A stretch of 64,000 nucleotides of DNA from assembly GCF_000176915.2 (NCBI RefSeq), contig NC_014844.1, forward strand, positions 372,001 to 436,000. The letters run 5' to 3'. Below the pieces are notes generated by a model, which searched no databases, had not been told where the DNA came from, and saw only the letters and a program-made list of their open reading frames with translations. Both the position numbers and the translations under genes were made by a program. The stretch is from Pseudodesulfovibrio aespoeensis Aspo-2. GTDB lineage: Bacteria > Desulfobacterota > Desulfovibrionia > Desulfovibrionales > Desulfovibrionaceae. Shown here piece by piece: positions 16,772 through 24,576 of this stretch. Position 1 is the stretch's first letter, and every line of letters starts with the position of its first letter.

Positions 16772-17266
16772 TCAGATTTCGAGCAGCGCGGCCTTGATGT
16801 TGCGCTTGCCGAACTGTTTGGCCTGGCCCTCGTCCCACATGAAGATGTCGATGCGTTGGGTGAAACGCTTGTTCATGAGGTCGTTGATCTCGAAGATGCC
16901 CAGCCCCTCGATGCGGACCTTGCGGCCAAACACCCATCCCTGGTCGAAGAGGTCGCGGGACACGGCGATGGTTCCGGCCCGGACCTTGCGCATGCTGGCC
17001 GTAATGAGCGGGTCGGAGTCGCACTGCTCGGTGGTGGGGTTGTAGGCGGTGACAGTGACGGTGCGCACGGGACGGGTCAGCATGGCCCTCTGGATGATGC
17101 GCGCCTCCTCGACCATGCCCTTGCGGGCCGTGGCGGTCTGCTCGGCCAGGGCGAGCTTGTGCTGGAGGGTGTCGATCTCCTGCTGTTTGGCAAAGGCAAC
17201 TACAGCGAGGATGACCATGGCTGCGCACAGCACGGGCGTAAGCGCGTAGTTGATGAATGTCTTCAT
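16772..17266 (-). CDS. 3D-domain (MltA-like beta-barrel) envelope protein
   Basis: 164 residues. The ATG at 17266 has AGGAG upstream; a longer in-frame extension looks non-coding. An N-terminal membrane anchor (LTPVLCAAMVILAVVAFAKQ) is followed by a short coiled coil and a 3D domain: RTVTVTAYNPTTEQCDSDPL, ASMRKVRAGTIAVSRDLF, FEINDLMNKRFTQRIDIFM. This double-psi barrel occurs in lytic transglycosylases and Rpf/YabE-type proteins, with conserved Asp residues in the second half (here INDLMNKR and RIDIFMWD). It may cleave or bind peptidoglycan. It is monocistronic and ends at the bidirectional terminator. Confidence 0.8.
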   Translation of the reverse strand: MKTFINYALTPVLCAAMVILAVVAFAKQQEIDTLQHKLALAEQTATARKGMVEEARIIQRAMLTRPVRTVTVTAYNPTTEQCDSDPLITASMRKVRAGTIAVSRDLFDQGWVFGRKVRIEGLGIFEINDLMNKRFTQRIDIFMWDEGQAKQFGKRNIKAALLEI

Positions 17267-17580
17267 TGTCTCGTTTGTCTCCTGTGACGGTTTCTTTTTG
17301 AGTTGTTGGCATATAATGGTCGAATTTGGGCTTGTCAACGTTTTAGATTTCATCTATGAATTTCGGTTCTTCTCCCGCAAAGTCTTGATTCTTCAGGCTC
17401 ATTTCCAAAAAGTGTACCACAATGGGCAAAATGGGCGTGCCCCCACCTCCTTGAATTCCCGGATGTTTTTCCGGGCCGAAAAAAGTGCATGGTTTTGTTC
17501 CGTGATTAAATATAGATTGACAATAGTATATAGTTTTGACTACCAAAGATATTGTTTTCATGAATTCCATTGGTGGGTAA
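17267..17580. other. AT-rich intergenic region upstream of the MBL-fold gene
   Basis: A 314-bp stretch clearly lower in GC than its surroundings, between divergently transcribed genes. It includes a short hairpin (CCCGGATGTTTTTCCGGG, near 17458-17475) and TTGACA at 17517-17522. I could not match a -10 box at normal spacing. No gene is supported. Confidence 0.5.
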
Positions 17581-18906
17581 ATGACGCAATTCCGGGTACT
17601 TCCCATGCGGACCGGCGACGCATGCCTGCTGTGCGGCGCGCGGGGCAACTATCTGGTGGATGGCGGCGGCCCGGAGAGCGGGCTGCCCTCCATGCTGGCC
17701 GACAGGCGGGTGCGCAAGCTGCGCGCGGCGGTGTGCAGTCTGGCCTGTCCGGAGCGGCTGGGCGGGGTGCTTGAACTCATGGAGGCCGGGGCTTGCGTGG
17801 CCGAGTACTGGCTGCCGGAAGGGCTTGAGTCCCTGCCCGGCGCTGCGTGCCGGTTCAACGGCGACTGGACTGGCTGGCAACGGCTGGTCCTGGGGAGTGA
17901 CGCAGTGCCTGGTGTGACGCCTGGCGTGCCCCTGCCCCCGCCTTGCGCGCAGTCCGGCCAGGCAGCCTTGCGGCTGCACGGTTCGGCCATGCTCATCGCC
18001 CTGGCTCTGTCTTGTCTTGACGGCGACTCTGGCAAGGCGGAGCTGTCGCTTGCCCTGGCGGCCCAGGCTGGTACCGTGGCTGCCGGGCAACCCCCCTGCG
18101 GGGGCGAGAGCAGTTTGCGCCGGTTCCTTGGGCGCGCCCTGGTTGCGCTGGCAGTCAGGGCGGCTCGTCGTGGCGGGGTCGTGGGCGGGCCGACGGCGCG
18201 GTCTCTGTGCGTGGCGGGGTGCCGCCAGATGACCGGAAGCGGGCTGGCCGGGCTGGCCCTGCTCTGCGGGCGGCTGCTCCTGGACGAGGCGCCCGGGAAT
18301 TCGGCGCGGGCGGCCATCGTCCGGGGGCTGGGTCTGGCCGCCATGGCAGCGGCGCTGCTCTCGGTTCAGCGGGCGCGGCTGCGCTTTTTCGCCCTCAGCC
18401 CGCAGTTGCAATCCGGGCTGGTGGCGCGCCATCCGATCAAGTGCCTCAACGGGGTGGAGGCGGACCCCCTGGCCGGGCTGCCGGAGCAAGTCGGGCCTGA
18501 GCTGCTTCGGCAACAGGTCAGGCGTCTGGCCGATCCGGACAACGGGCTGGTCTTTGTGTATGGCGATGCCGGATGCGGCGCGCTGTTCTGCGGGGACACG
18601 CGGCTCAAGTTTCTGGGCCGTGGCGAGGCCGTGCGCCTGGACCGGCCCACGGTGGTGGCCGCGCCGCGCCAGGGCTCGGTCACCGCGGACCGGGCCTACG
18701 GGGCCATCGTGTCCGATGACTCAAGCCGCGATGTCTGGGTGCGGGGGTTCCTGCCTGCCTCGCGCAAGGTCGCGCCCGGTTTCAAGGCCCAGGGCGTCAA
18801 GGTCTGCCTGAACAACTGCCGGACCCTGGCCATGCAGGAGATCCTGCTGGAGTTCGCGGGCGGGCGGTGGAACCGCGAGGCGGGCGACGAGTGCGTGTTT
18901 GGCTGA
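17581..18906 (+). CDS. metallo-beta-lactamase-fold pseudoenzyme, ComEC-like
   Basis: 441 residues. The opening, RTGDACLLCGARGNYLVDGG, matches the ComEC-type metallo-beta-lactamase pattern GDA-(I/L)-L...(I/L)DGG. Where the HxHxDH zinc motif should follow, it reads CSLACPERLGGVLELMEAG, with all histidines and the metal Asp replaced. Later strands also align (FVYGDAGCGALFCGDTRLKF for the GD strand; VVAAPRQGSVTADRAYGAIV for VxxxPHHGS...), again with the His replaced. An Ala/Leu-rich helical insert occupies about 135-270. The fold is probably kept but a di-zinc centre is not, so hydrolase activity is unlikely. It is isolated and its role is unknown. Confidence 0.65.
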   Translation: MTQFRVLPMRTGDACLLCGARGNYLVDGGGPESGLPSMLADRRVRKLRAAVCSLACPERLGGVLELMEAGACVAEYWLPEGLESLPGAACRFNGDWTGWQRLVLGSDAVPGVTPGVPLPPPCAQSGQAALRLHGSAMLIALALSCLDGDSGKAELSLALAAQAGTVAAGQPPCGGESSLRRFLGRALVALAVRAARRGGVVGGPTARSLCVAGCRQMTGSGLAGLALLCGRLLLDEAPGNSARAAIVRGLGLAAMAAALLSVQRARLRFFALSPQLQSGLVARHPIKCLNGVEADPLAGLPEQVGPELLRQQVRRLADPDNGLVFVYGDAGCGALFCGDTRLKFLGRGEAVRLDRPTVVAAPRQGSVTADRAYGAIVSDDSSRDVWVRGFLPASRKVAPGFKAQGVKVCLNNCRTLAMQEILLEFAGGRWNREAGDECVFG

Positions 18907-18921
18907 TCCGCCCCTGAAGCC

Positions 18922-19632
18922 TCAGCGCTCGGATTCCGCGATGTCGCGGGCCGTGTCGCGTTCGAACCCGGAGGTCAGGAAATCCAGGGTCATGGGCAGC
19001 CCCATGACCAGCCTTGGCACATGCTGGACGCCTACGGTGACGCGGCCCGGCAGGCAGGTAAGCACATGGCCGCCGCAGGTTTTGTCGGCAGAGAGAAAGT
19101 GCAGGTGCAGGCCGGGCACGGCCACCCCGCCCAGAAAACCGGGGGTGTGGAAGCCGACCATGGTGCCGTCCATGTCGCGGTAATCGAATTCTGGCTGCTC
19201 GCGCGCCACCTCGACCAGGGGACGGTAGGTGTCCTGGGGCGGCACCGAGCGCGCCCGGACATGGCTGAACCGGCCATCCACGCGCACCGCGTAGAGCATG
19301 TTGGGCGAGGGCAGGAGGCGTGTCGCCAGGGCGAAGAGATCCTCGTCGGGCGGCTCCGGGAATTCGTCCAGGGTGTCGGGCCGGTAGCGGGTGACGCAGG
19401 CAAAGGGCGTCTGCTCGGCATCGTCCACGCTATTGGCCCGGCCTGTGGCGTCCATGCGGAAGACCTGGCCGTCGAGCATGACCATCTCGCCGTCCAGGCG
19501 GTTGAAGGTGCCCAGGCCGAAGTCGCCGTGTTCGCGCAACTCGCCGATGGTGGTTCGCGCCCGGTAGATGCCCTCGATCAGCCCGTTGATGGGGGCCGAG
19601 AGATAGACGGCGTTGGGTGTTTTCGTGTGCAT
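18922..19632 (-). CDS. budA: alpha-acetolactate decarboxylase
   Basis: 236 residues, the usual length. It has the family signatures GLIEGIYRARTTIGELREHG, DFGLGTFNRLDGEMVMLDGQ and, near the C-terminus, PGLHLHFLSADKTCGGHV with the three zinc-binding His residues (HLH and the later H). The enzyme converts acetolactate to acetoin in the cytoplasm. No acetolactate synthase or butanediol dehydrogenase gene is nearby, so the substrate must come from elsewhere. It converges with the MBL-fold gene (15 bp apart) and diverges from a glycosyltransferase. Confidence 0.93.
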   Translation of the reverse strand: MHTKTPNAVYLSAPINGLIEGIYRARTTIGELREHGDFGLGTFNRLDGEMVMLDGQVFRMDATGRANSVDDAEQTPFACVTRYRPDTLDEFPEPPDEDLFALATRLLPSPNMLYAVRVDGRFSHVRARSVPPQDTYRPLVEVAREQPEFDYRDMDGTMVGFHTPGFLGGVAVPGLHLHFLSADKTCGGHVLTCLPGRVTVGVQHVPRLVMGLPMTLDFLTSGFERDTARDIAESER

Positions 19633-19777
19633 GATCGTGCTCCCTGCCCAGTGTACCGTGTAAACGCGCCCCTGTCACCAGACCTTCCGCTCCAAAGAGG
19701 GCGTGGTCCGGTATGGTTTTTTGCCCCGGATGGTGCTAGTCCATGACGGGCGGCCAGGGTGCCGCCAAGCCATCATC

Positions 19778-20938
19778 ATGAAAATACTGCACGTCATCAC
19801 CGGCCTCGATGTAGGGGGCGCGGAGACCACGCTCCATCGGCTCGTCACGACCATGGACCCGGTCCGGTTCCTGCCCCGCGTGGTCAGCCTGATCGAGCCG
19901 GGCGAGGTCGGACGCGGGCTGGCGCGCGACGGGGTGCGCGTGGACAGCCTGGGCATGCGGCGCGGCGTGCCGTCCCCTGCCGGGTTGGTCCGGCTGGCGG
20001 GGATGATCCGCTCCTGGCGGCCCGACCTGATCCAGACCTGGCTCTACCACGCCGACCTGCTCGGCCTGACCGCGCGCGCACTGGCCTTCCCCCTTGGCAA
20101 CGGCCCCAGGCTGGTCTGGAACATCCGCTGCTCGTACATGGACCTTGCGCAATACCGGCGCACCACCGGGCTGACGCTTCGGGCCTGCGCCGCGCTCTCG
20201 CGTCTGCCGGACGCGGTGGTGACCAACTCCGGGGCGGCCCGTGATTTTCACCTCGGCCTGGGCTACGCGCCCAAGCGGTTCGAGGTCATCCCCAACGGGT
20301 TCGATCCCGCCCGGTTCCGGCCCGATGCACAGGCCCGGCGCGCGGTGCGCGCGAGTCTGGGGCTGGACGACTCGGCCCTGGTCTACGGCCTCGCGGCCCG
20401 GCTTGATCCCATGAAGGACCACCTGACCTTTCTGCGCGGCGCGTCCCTGGTGGCCGACGCCGTGCCAGAGGCGGTCTTTGTGCTGGCCGGGCGCGGGGCG
20501 GACCACGGCAACGCGGCCCTGGCCGGATGGCTGGCCGAGGCCGGGCTCGCGCCGGAGCGCGTCCGGCTCCTGGGCGAGCGGGCGGACATGGAGCGGCTCA
20601 TGGCGGCCATGGATGTCCTGGTCTCGTCGTCCGTGGGGGAGAGTTTTCCCAACGTGGTGGGCGAGGCCATGGCCTGCGGCGTGCCTTGTGTGGTCACGGA
20701 CGTGGGCGACAGCGCGTCCTTGGTGGCCTCCACCGGGCTGGTGGTGCCGCCTGCCGACGCGCCCGCCCTGGGCCGGGCCATGCTCGACATGGCCGGGCTG
20801 GGTCCGACTGGCCGGGCGGCCCTTGGCCAGGCGGCGCGCAGTCGGGTGATGGCCGGATTCTCGCTGGCTTCGGCCTCGCAGCGCTACGAGGCCCTGTATT
20901 CCTCCCTGTGCCGGGGGAATAATACTTCCATTGAGTGA
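19778..20938 (+). CDS. GT4-family glycosyltransferase
   Basis: 386 residues from ATG 19778 (MKILHVITGLDVGGAETTLH). GT-B signatures are complete: the N-terminal GGAE loop, IQTWLYHADLLG, VIPNGFDPARF in the middle, and the C-terminal donor-site motif SSSVGESFPNVVGEAMACGV with the EX7E arrangement. It probably adds sugars to a lipid-linked or surface glycan. The ribosome-binding site is weak. It stands alone between budA and the Hpt gene, with no other polysaccharide genes adjacent, so the acceptor cannot be named. Confidence 0.9.
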   Translation: MKILHVITGLDVGGAETTLHRLVTTMDPVRFLPRVVSLIEPGEVGRGLARDGVRVDSLGMRRGVPSPAGLVRLAGMIRSWRPDLIQTWLYHADLLGLTARALAFPLGNGPRLVWNIRCSYMDLAQYRRTTGLTLRACAALSRLPDAVVTNSGAARDFHLGLGYAPKRFEVIPNGFDPARFRPDAQARRAVRASLGLDDSALVYGLAARLDPMKDHLTFLRGASLVADAVPEAVFVLAGRGADHGNAALAGWLAEAGLAPERVRLLGERADMERLMAAMDVLVSSSVGESFPNVVGEAMACGVPCVVTDVGDSASLVASTGLVVPPADAPALGRAMLDMAGLGPTGRAALGQAARSRVMAGFSLASASQRYEALYSSLCRGNNTSIE

Positions 20939-21018
20939 CGGGCAATGGTACTTGGGATTAGAACAGGTGTTTGCCGATCGTGACGAGTATGGAGATTGCC
21001 GGAGCGCGGGGGCTGGAC

Positions 21019-21366
21019 ATGAGCGAACCATTATTTGACAAGAACAGGTTCTTGCAGAGCCTTGCCGGGGATATGGAACTGGCCAGGGAGTTGCTGTCAG
21101 CCTTTCTCGAAGACAGCCCGGAGCGGTCCGACTCCCTGGGCGAGGCCCTGGCGCAGGGGGATGCGGATCAGGCCTCGAAGCTGGCCCATTCCCTCAAGGG
21201 CATGTGCGGCGTGGTCCGCTCCACTGAGATCGCGAACCTCGCCCTGGGCATGGAAGAATCGGCCAAGGCCGGAGACCTGGAGAAGACCAGGGCGTTGCAC
21301 GCCCTGTTCCTGGACAAACTCAAGGCTGCCCACAGCGCGATGCGCCTCTTCCTGGCGCGCGTCTAG
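21019..21366 (+). CDS. stand-alone Hpt phosphotransfer protein
   Basis: 115 residues from ATG 21019 (MSEPLFDKNRFLQSLAGDME). It is a four-helix Hpt domain with the phosphorylatable His in KLAHSLKGMCGVVRS. Earlier alternative starts exist (ATG at 20989, TTG at 20971); 21019 has a G-rich ribosome-binding site and the normal Hpt length. It would relay phosphate between a hybrid kinase and a response regulator, neither of which is adjacent. A strong terminator follows. Confidence 0.85.
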   Translation: MSEPLFDKNRFLQSLAGDMELARELLSAFLEDSPERSDSLGEALAQGDADQASKLAHSLKGMCGVVRSTEIANLALGMEESAKAGDLEKTRALHALFLDKLKAAHSAMRLFLARV

Positions 21367-21386
21367 GCATCAACAAGACAAGAGAA

Positions 21387-21417
21387 AAGGCCTGCCCGCA
21401 TGATGCGGGCAGGCCTT
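21387..21417. terminator. terminator between Hpt and OmpH-like genes
   Basis: A perfect 14-bp stem (AAGGCCTGCCCGCA) with the 3-nt loop TGA, placed just after the Hpt stop and just before the end of the convergent OmpH-like gene. It lacks a long T-run but is placed to act in both directions. Confidence 0.8.
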
Positions 21418-21437
21418 GTTTCGTGTTCGGGGGGGGG

Positions 21438-22085
21438 CTACTGGGCCTGACCTTCAGCCGGGGCCGGGGCAGCTTCGCCCTGGGCGGGTGCCGCTTCAGC
21501 CGGAGTTTCGGTGGCCGGAGCTTCTGTGGCCGGGGCTTCCTCGGGCTTGGTCTCTTCGGCAGGCGTCTCGGCCTGGGCGGCGGGTGCCGCTTCAGCCGGG
21601 GCCTCCGGCTTGGCGGGCGGGGTCAGGTCGAGCTCGACCTTGTCCATGGCGGCAGTGATGTCGGCGGTGATGTCCACAGTGTCGTCAGAGGCGATGACCG
21701 ACTGCTTGCTCAGGATCAGGGTCAGCCCTTTTTCCTTGCGGTAGGTGTCGAGCACTTCGTTGAACTTGGCGTCGATCAGGGCGACCACGCGCTGCTGCTC
21801 CTCGTTCATGATGCTCTGCAGGTCGCCCATGGCGGCCTTGTATGCGTTCACGGTCGTTTCGTTCTGTTCTTCCTGCATGGCCTTGTAAGCTTCCTCGGCC
21901 TTCTTTTGCAGGGGCACGCCCAGCTCCTGGAGGTAGGCCATGGCGGCGGCAGCGGCCTTGTTGTCCTTGAAGGCGGCGGCTTCGTCCACCACGCCGATGG
22001 CGACTCCGGCCTGCTGCTGGTTGCACCCGGTCAGAATGGTGAAGCCGAGCAGGGCGACACACAGCAGGAGGATAACGCGTTTCAT
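21438..22085 (-). CDS. OmpH/Skp-like lipoprotein
   Basis: 215 residues from ATG 22085 (GGAGA upstream). A lipoprotein signal (VALLGFTILTGCNQQQ) is followed by an OmpH/Skp-like core: VGVVDEAAAFKDNKAAAAAM, then a coiled coil (LQKKAEEAYKAMQEEQNETT), VVALIDAKFNEVLDTYRKEK and LTLILSKQSVIASDDTVDIT. This strand-coiled coil-strand order is that of the periplasmic chaperone Skp. Unlike classical Skp it is lipid-anchored and ends in about 60 residues of Ala/Pro/Glu-rich repeats, probably unstructured. It may assist outer-membrane proteins. Confidence 0.8.
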   Translation of the reverse strand: MKRVILLLCVALLGFTILTGCNQQQAGVAIGVVDEAAAFKDNKAAAAAMAYLQELGVPLQKKAEEAYKAMQEEQNETTVNAYKAAMGDLQSIMNEEQQRVVALIDAKFNEVLDTYRKEKGLTLILSKQSVIASDDTVDITADITAAMDKVELDLTPPAKPEAPAEAAPAAQAETPAEETKPEEAPATEAPATETPAEAAPAQGEAAPAPAEGQAQ

Positions 22086-22184
22086 ATTCAGGTCTCCGTT
22101 CGTTTGTTGGTTTCGGTCATTCTCGTCCGTCGAGGCCGACACAGTACGCAGGGTGCGCTGGCATTGCAAGGGGGGATTGCGAAG

Positions 22185-22213
22185 GGACAGCGGCTCGATA
22201 CGAGCCGCCGTCC
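22185..22213. repeat. left copy of a duplicated terminator-like hairpin
   Basis: A 29-bp palindromic sequence beginning GGACAGCGGCTCGATACGAG, identical to 22364-22392. The two copies bracket the 150-bp palindromic element. The stem GGAC(A/G)GCGGCTCG is near-perfect. Confidence 0.9.
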
Positions 22214-22363
22214 CAGGCTGTTGAGAAAGGCCCGATTGCGTCGTTGCTTCAAAAAAGGCAAACCCTCGCGTATTGCACATACGCGTCGGCCTTGCCTTTT
22301 TTTCGCGCCTAGCACTCGAACCTTTCTCAACAGCCTGCCAGAGTGGGCTTTGTCAATATTCTG
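22214..22363. mobile_element. 150-bp palindromic element, copy 1
   Basis: It begins CAGGCTGTTGAGAAAGG and ends TCAATATTCTG. The first about 125 bp fold into one long imperfect hairpin (CAGGCTGTTGAGAAAGG pairs with CCTTTCTCAACAGCCTG; AAAAAAGGCAA pairs with TTGCCTTTTTT). A non-palindromic 25-bp tail follows. It is flanked by a 29-bp direct duplication and is about 95% identical to copy 2 at 35111-35260. There is no coding capacity. Confidence 0.8.
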
Positions 22364-22392
22364 GGACAGCGGCTCGATACGAGCCGCCGTCC
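22364..22392. repeat. right copy of the duplicated hairpin
   Basis: Identical to 22185-22213 over 29 bp and followed by TTTTT on the plus strand, so it also looks like the original terminator between the chemoreceptor and OmpH-like genes. Confidence 0.85.
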
Positions 22393-22438
22393 CTTTTTGG
22401 TGGGGTGTCGGACCAGCGGGTTGTCAGGCCTGCTGGTG

Positions 22439-24337
22439 TCAGAACCGTTCGAAGTCGCCGTCGTCCCCTGCCTTGCCTGCGGCGGGCAGCGCAGCCGGGG
22501 CGGTGCGGGCAACGCGCGGCCCGCTCGCGGCCTGCCTGCGGGGCGCACTCCGGTCCTTGAGCCGGAAGAAGCCGATGGTTTGCTGCAGTTGCACGGACTG
22601 GCCTGCAAGCTCCTCGGAGGTGGAGGCCACCTCTTCGGACGTGGCTGCGTTGCGCTGAACCACGGTGTCCAGATCCTGGATGGCGGCGTTGATCTCTTCC
22701 GCGCCCACGTTTTGCTCCATGGTGGCGGCGGAGATCTCGTGGATCAGCTCGGCGGTCTTGCGGATGTCGGGCACGAGCTTCTCCAGCATCTTGCCCGCCT
22801 TGTTGGCCACCTGATTGCTCGATGCCGAGAGCTGGCCTATCTCGGCTGCCGCCGCGCCGCTGCGCTCGGCCAGCTTGCGCACCTCGGCGGCGACTACGGC
22901 GAAACCCTTGCCGTGTTCGCCTGCGCGGGCCGCCTCGATGGCCGCGTTGAGCGCCAGCAGGTTGGTCTGGCGCGCGATATCCTCGATGATGGTGATCTTG
23001 TCGGCGATCTCGGTCATGGCGCTGACGGCCTGGGCCACGGCTTCGCCGCCTTCCTGCGCCCCATCGGCGGCCTGGCTGGCCAGGGTCTCGGTCTCGCGGG
23101 CGTTCTCCGCGTTCTGGCCGATGCTCGCCGTCATCTCCTCCATGGCCGAGGAGAGTTTGTCCACGGCCTGGGCCTGGTTGTTGGCGCCGATGGAGAGATC
23201 CTGCGCCGTGGCGCTCAGCTCCTCGCCGCCAGCCGAGACCTGCTCGGCAGCCGCGTGCACGTCGCCCACGATGCTCTGGAGCTGGGCGGCCATGCGCTCG
23301 AAGGCCTCCTTGAGCAGCAGCATCTCGCCGCTGAAGCTGCCCTCGAACCGGACATCCAGATTGCCTTCGCTGATGGACCCGGCCTGGGCCGCGATCACGG
23401 TCAGGGGGCGGGTGATCAGTCTGCGGGAGATGAAGAAGAGGACGAGCACGGCCAGCACCAGGCCCGCCGCGCCGGTGAGCAGCAGCCGGGTCTGCAACTG
23501 GCTGGCGTCGGCCATGAGGTCGCTCTGGTCGGCGGCCAGGGCCACGATCCAGCCGGTTTCAGGCACCTGGCTGAAGGCCATGAACTTGGTCAGTCCCTGC
23601 CACTGGTATTCGATGAAGCCGCTCTTGCGGGCCATCATGGTCTGGATGAAGTCGCGGTCGCTCAGATCCTGGAAGATGAGATCCTTGTTGGGGTGGGCCA
23701 GGATGCGGCCTTCGGGATCGAGGATGAAACAGTAGCCCTCGGAACCCACCTTGACCGGATCAATGTACTCGGCGGTGAAGGCCGAGGCCATGACCGACAT
23801 GCCCACATAGCCCACGGTCCGGCCCTGGTCGCGGATCTGCACGGCGATGGCCACGCGCGGCTGCTTGCTCACCGGGGAGAGGACGATGTTGGAGATGTAG
23901 GAGGGCTTGCCCTGCTTGATGATGGTGGTGAAGTATTCCTGGGTGACATAGGACTTGCCCCGCCCGCCGGGGTTGGTGGTGACCACGGAGATGCCCTGGG
24001 CGTCGTGGACAAAGAGCGATTCTAGAGACGGGTCCGCCTCCCTGGCCTTGGTCAGCCACGCGGTGGCTGCCTCAAAGTCGCCGCCAAGGGCCGCCTCGAT
24101 GACCGACTGGTTCTCGGCGGCCAGGGTCAGGTAGCGCAGCCGGTCGTTGAGCCAGCCGCTCAGGGTCGAGGCCACAGTCCTGCTGTTTTGCGAGAGGATT
24201 TTGTCGGATATGGACAGGGTCAGGCTTTTGGTGCTCAGGTTCACGTCGGTGACGACAGAGCCGAGCAGCACGAGAATGACCACCGAGATGACAAGGATCA
24301 GTCGCTGCCCGACTCCGAGGTTGTGTATTGCGCGCAT
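22439..24337 (-). CDS. methyl-accepting chemotaxis protein
   Basis: 632 residues. A membrane helix at about 12-32 is followed by a periplasmic double-Cache sensor (about 40-285, with [20 protein letters not shown] and [20 protein letters not shown]), a second helix ([20 protein letters not shown]), a HAMP region and a long signalling domain. The tip carries the conserved [20 protein letters not shown] and [16 protein letters not shown]. The C-terminus is a flexible tail ending DFERF, which may act as a tether for adaptation enzymes. It should signal through CheA/CheW to the flagellar motor; no che genes are in the window. The ligand is unknown, though double-Cache sensors often bind amino acids or small acids. 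Confidence 0.93.
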   Translation of the reverse strand: MRAIHNLGVGQRLILVISVVILVLLGSVVTDVNLSTKSLTLSISDKILSQNSRTVASTLSGWLNDRLRYLTLAAENQSVIEAALGGDFEAATAWLTKAREADPSLESLFVHDAQGISVVTTNPGGRGKSYVTQEYFTTIIKQGKPSYISNIVLSPVSKQPRVAIAVQIRDQGRTVGYVGMSVMASAFTAEYIDPVKVGSEGYCFILDPEGRILAHPNKDLIFQDLSDRDFIQTMMARKSGFIEYQWQGLTKFMAFSQVPETGWIVALAADQSDLMADASQLQTRLLLTGAAGLVLAVLVLFFISRRLITRPLTVIAAQAGSISEGNLDVRFEGSFSGEMLLLKEAFERMAAQLQSIVGDVHAAAEQVSAGGEELSATAQDLSIGANNQAQAVDKLSSAMEEMTASIGQNAENARETETLASQAADGAQEGGEAVAQAVSAMTEIADKITIIEDIARQTNLLALNAAIEAARAGEHGKGFAVVAAEVRKLAERSGAAAAEIGQLSASSNQVANKAGKMLEKLVPDIRKTAELIHEISAATMEQNVGAEEINAAIQDLDTVVQRNAATSEEVASTSEELAGQSVQLQQTIGFFRLKDRSAPRRQAASGPRVARTAPAALPAAGKAGDDGDFERF

Positions 24338-24462
24338 AAAGGTCTCCTGCCTGATGTTACAGTTTCCCCAACCCTATGACAAAAATGTTGCACGAGGCAA
24401 TTATAAAAAGAAAACCCGGCAATTGCCGAAGCCGATGCCCCTGGCAGGGCCGGGTTTGCCCC

Positions 24463-24478
24463 TGGCATGCTCCTTGCT
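24463..24478 (+). promoter_or_regulatory. sigma-54 promoter of the hook-protein gene
   Basis: TGGCATGCTCCTTGCT matches the -24/-12 consensus TGGCACR-N4-TTGCW with one change. It lies 99 bp upstream of the hook-protein ATG in the correct orientation. Hook genes are commonly sigma-54 dependent, which supports the call. Confidence 0.75.
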
Positions 24479-24576
24479 CAAGCCACGGCGGAGAAGCAAT
24501 GGGGAATTATCTGCCGGGGATCGGGTCTCCCGGCTTTTCCCGACCGGATCCGGGCCTTCCCGGATTGGAGGAAAGC

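Noticed and set aside
17517-17540. Sigma-70 promoter for the MBL-fold gene
   Set aside because: TTGACA is present but no acceptable -10 box lies 16-18 bp downstream.
22184-22393. CRISPR array formed by the repeated hairpins
   Set aside because: Only two copies with a 150-bp insert that is itself repeated elsewhere; no spacer-repeat pattern and no cas genes.
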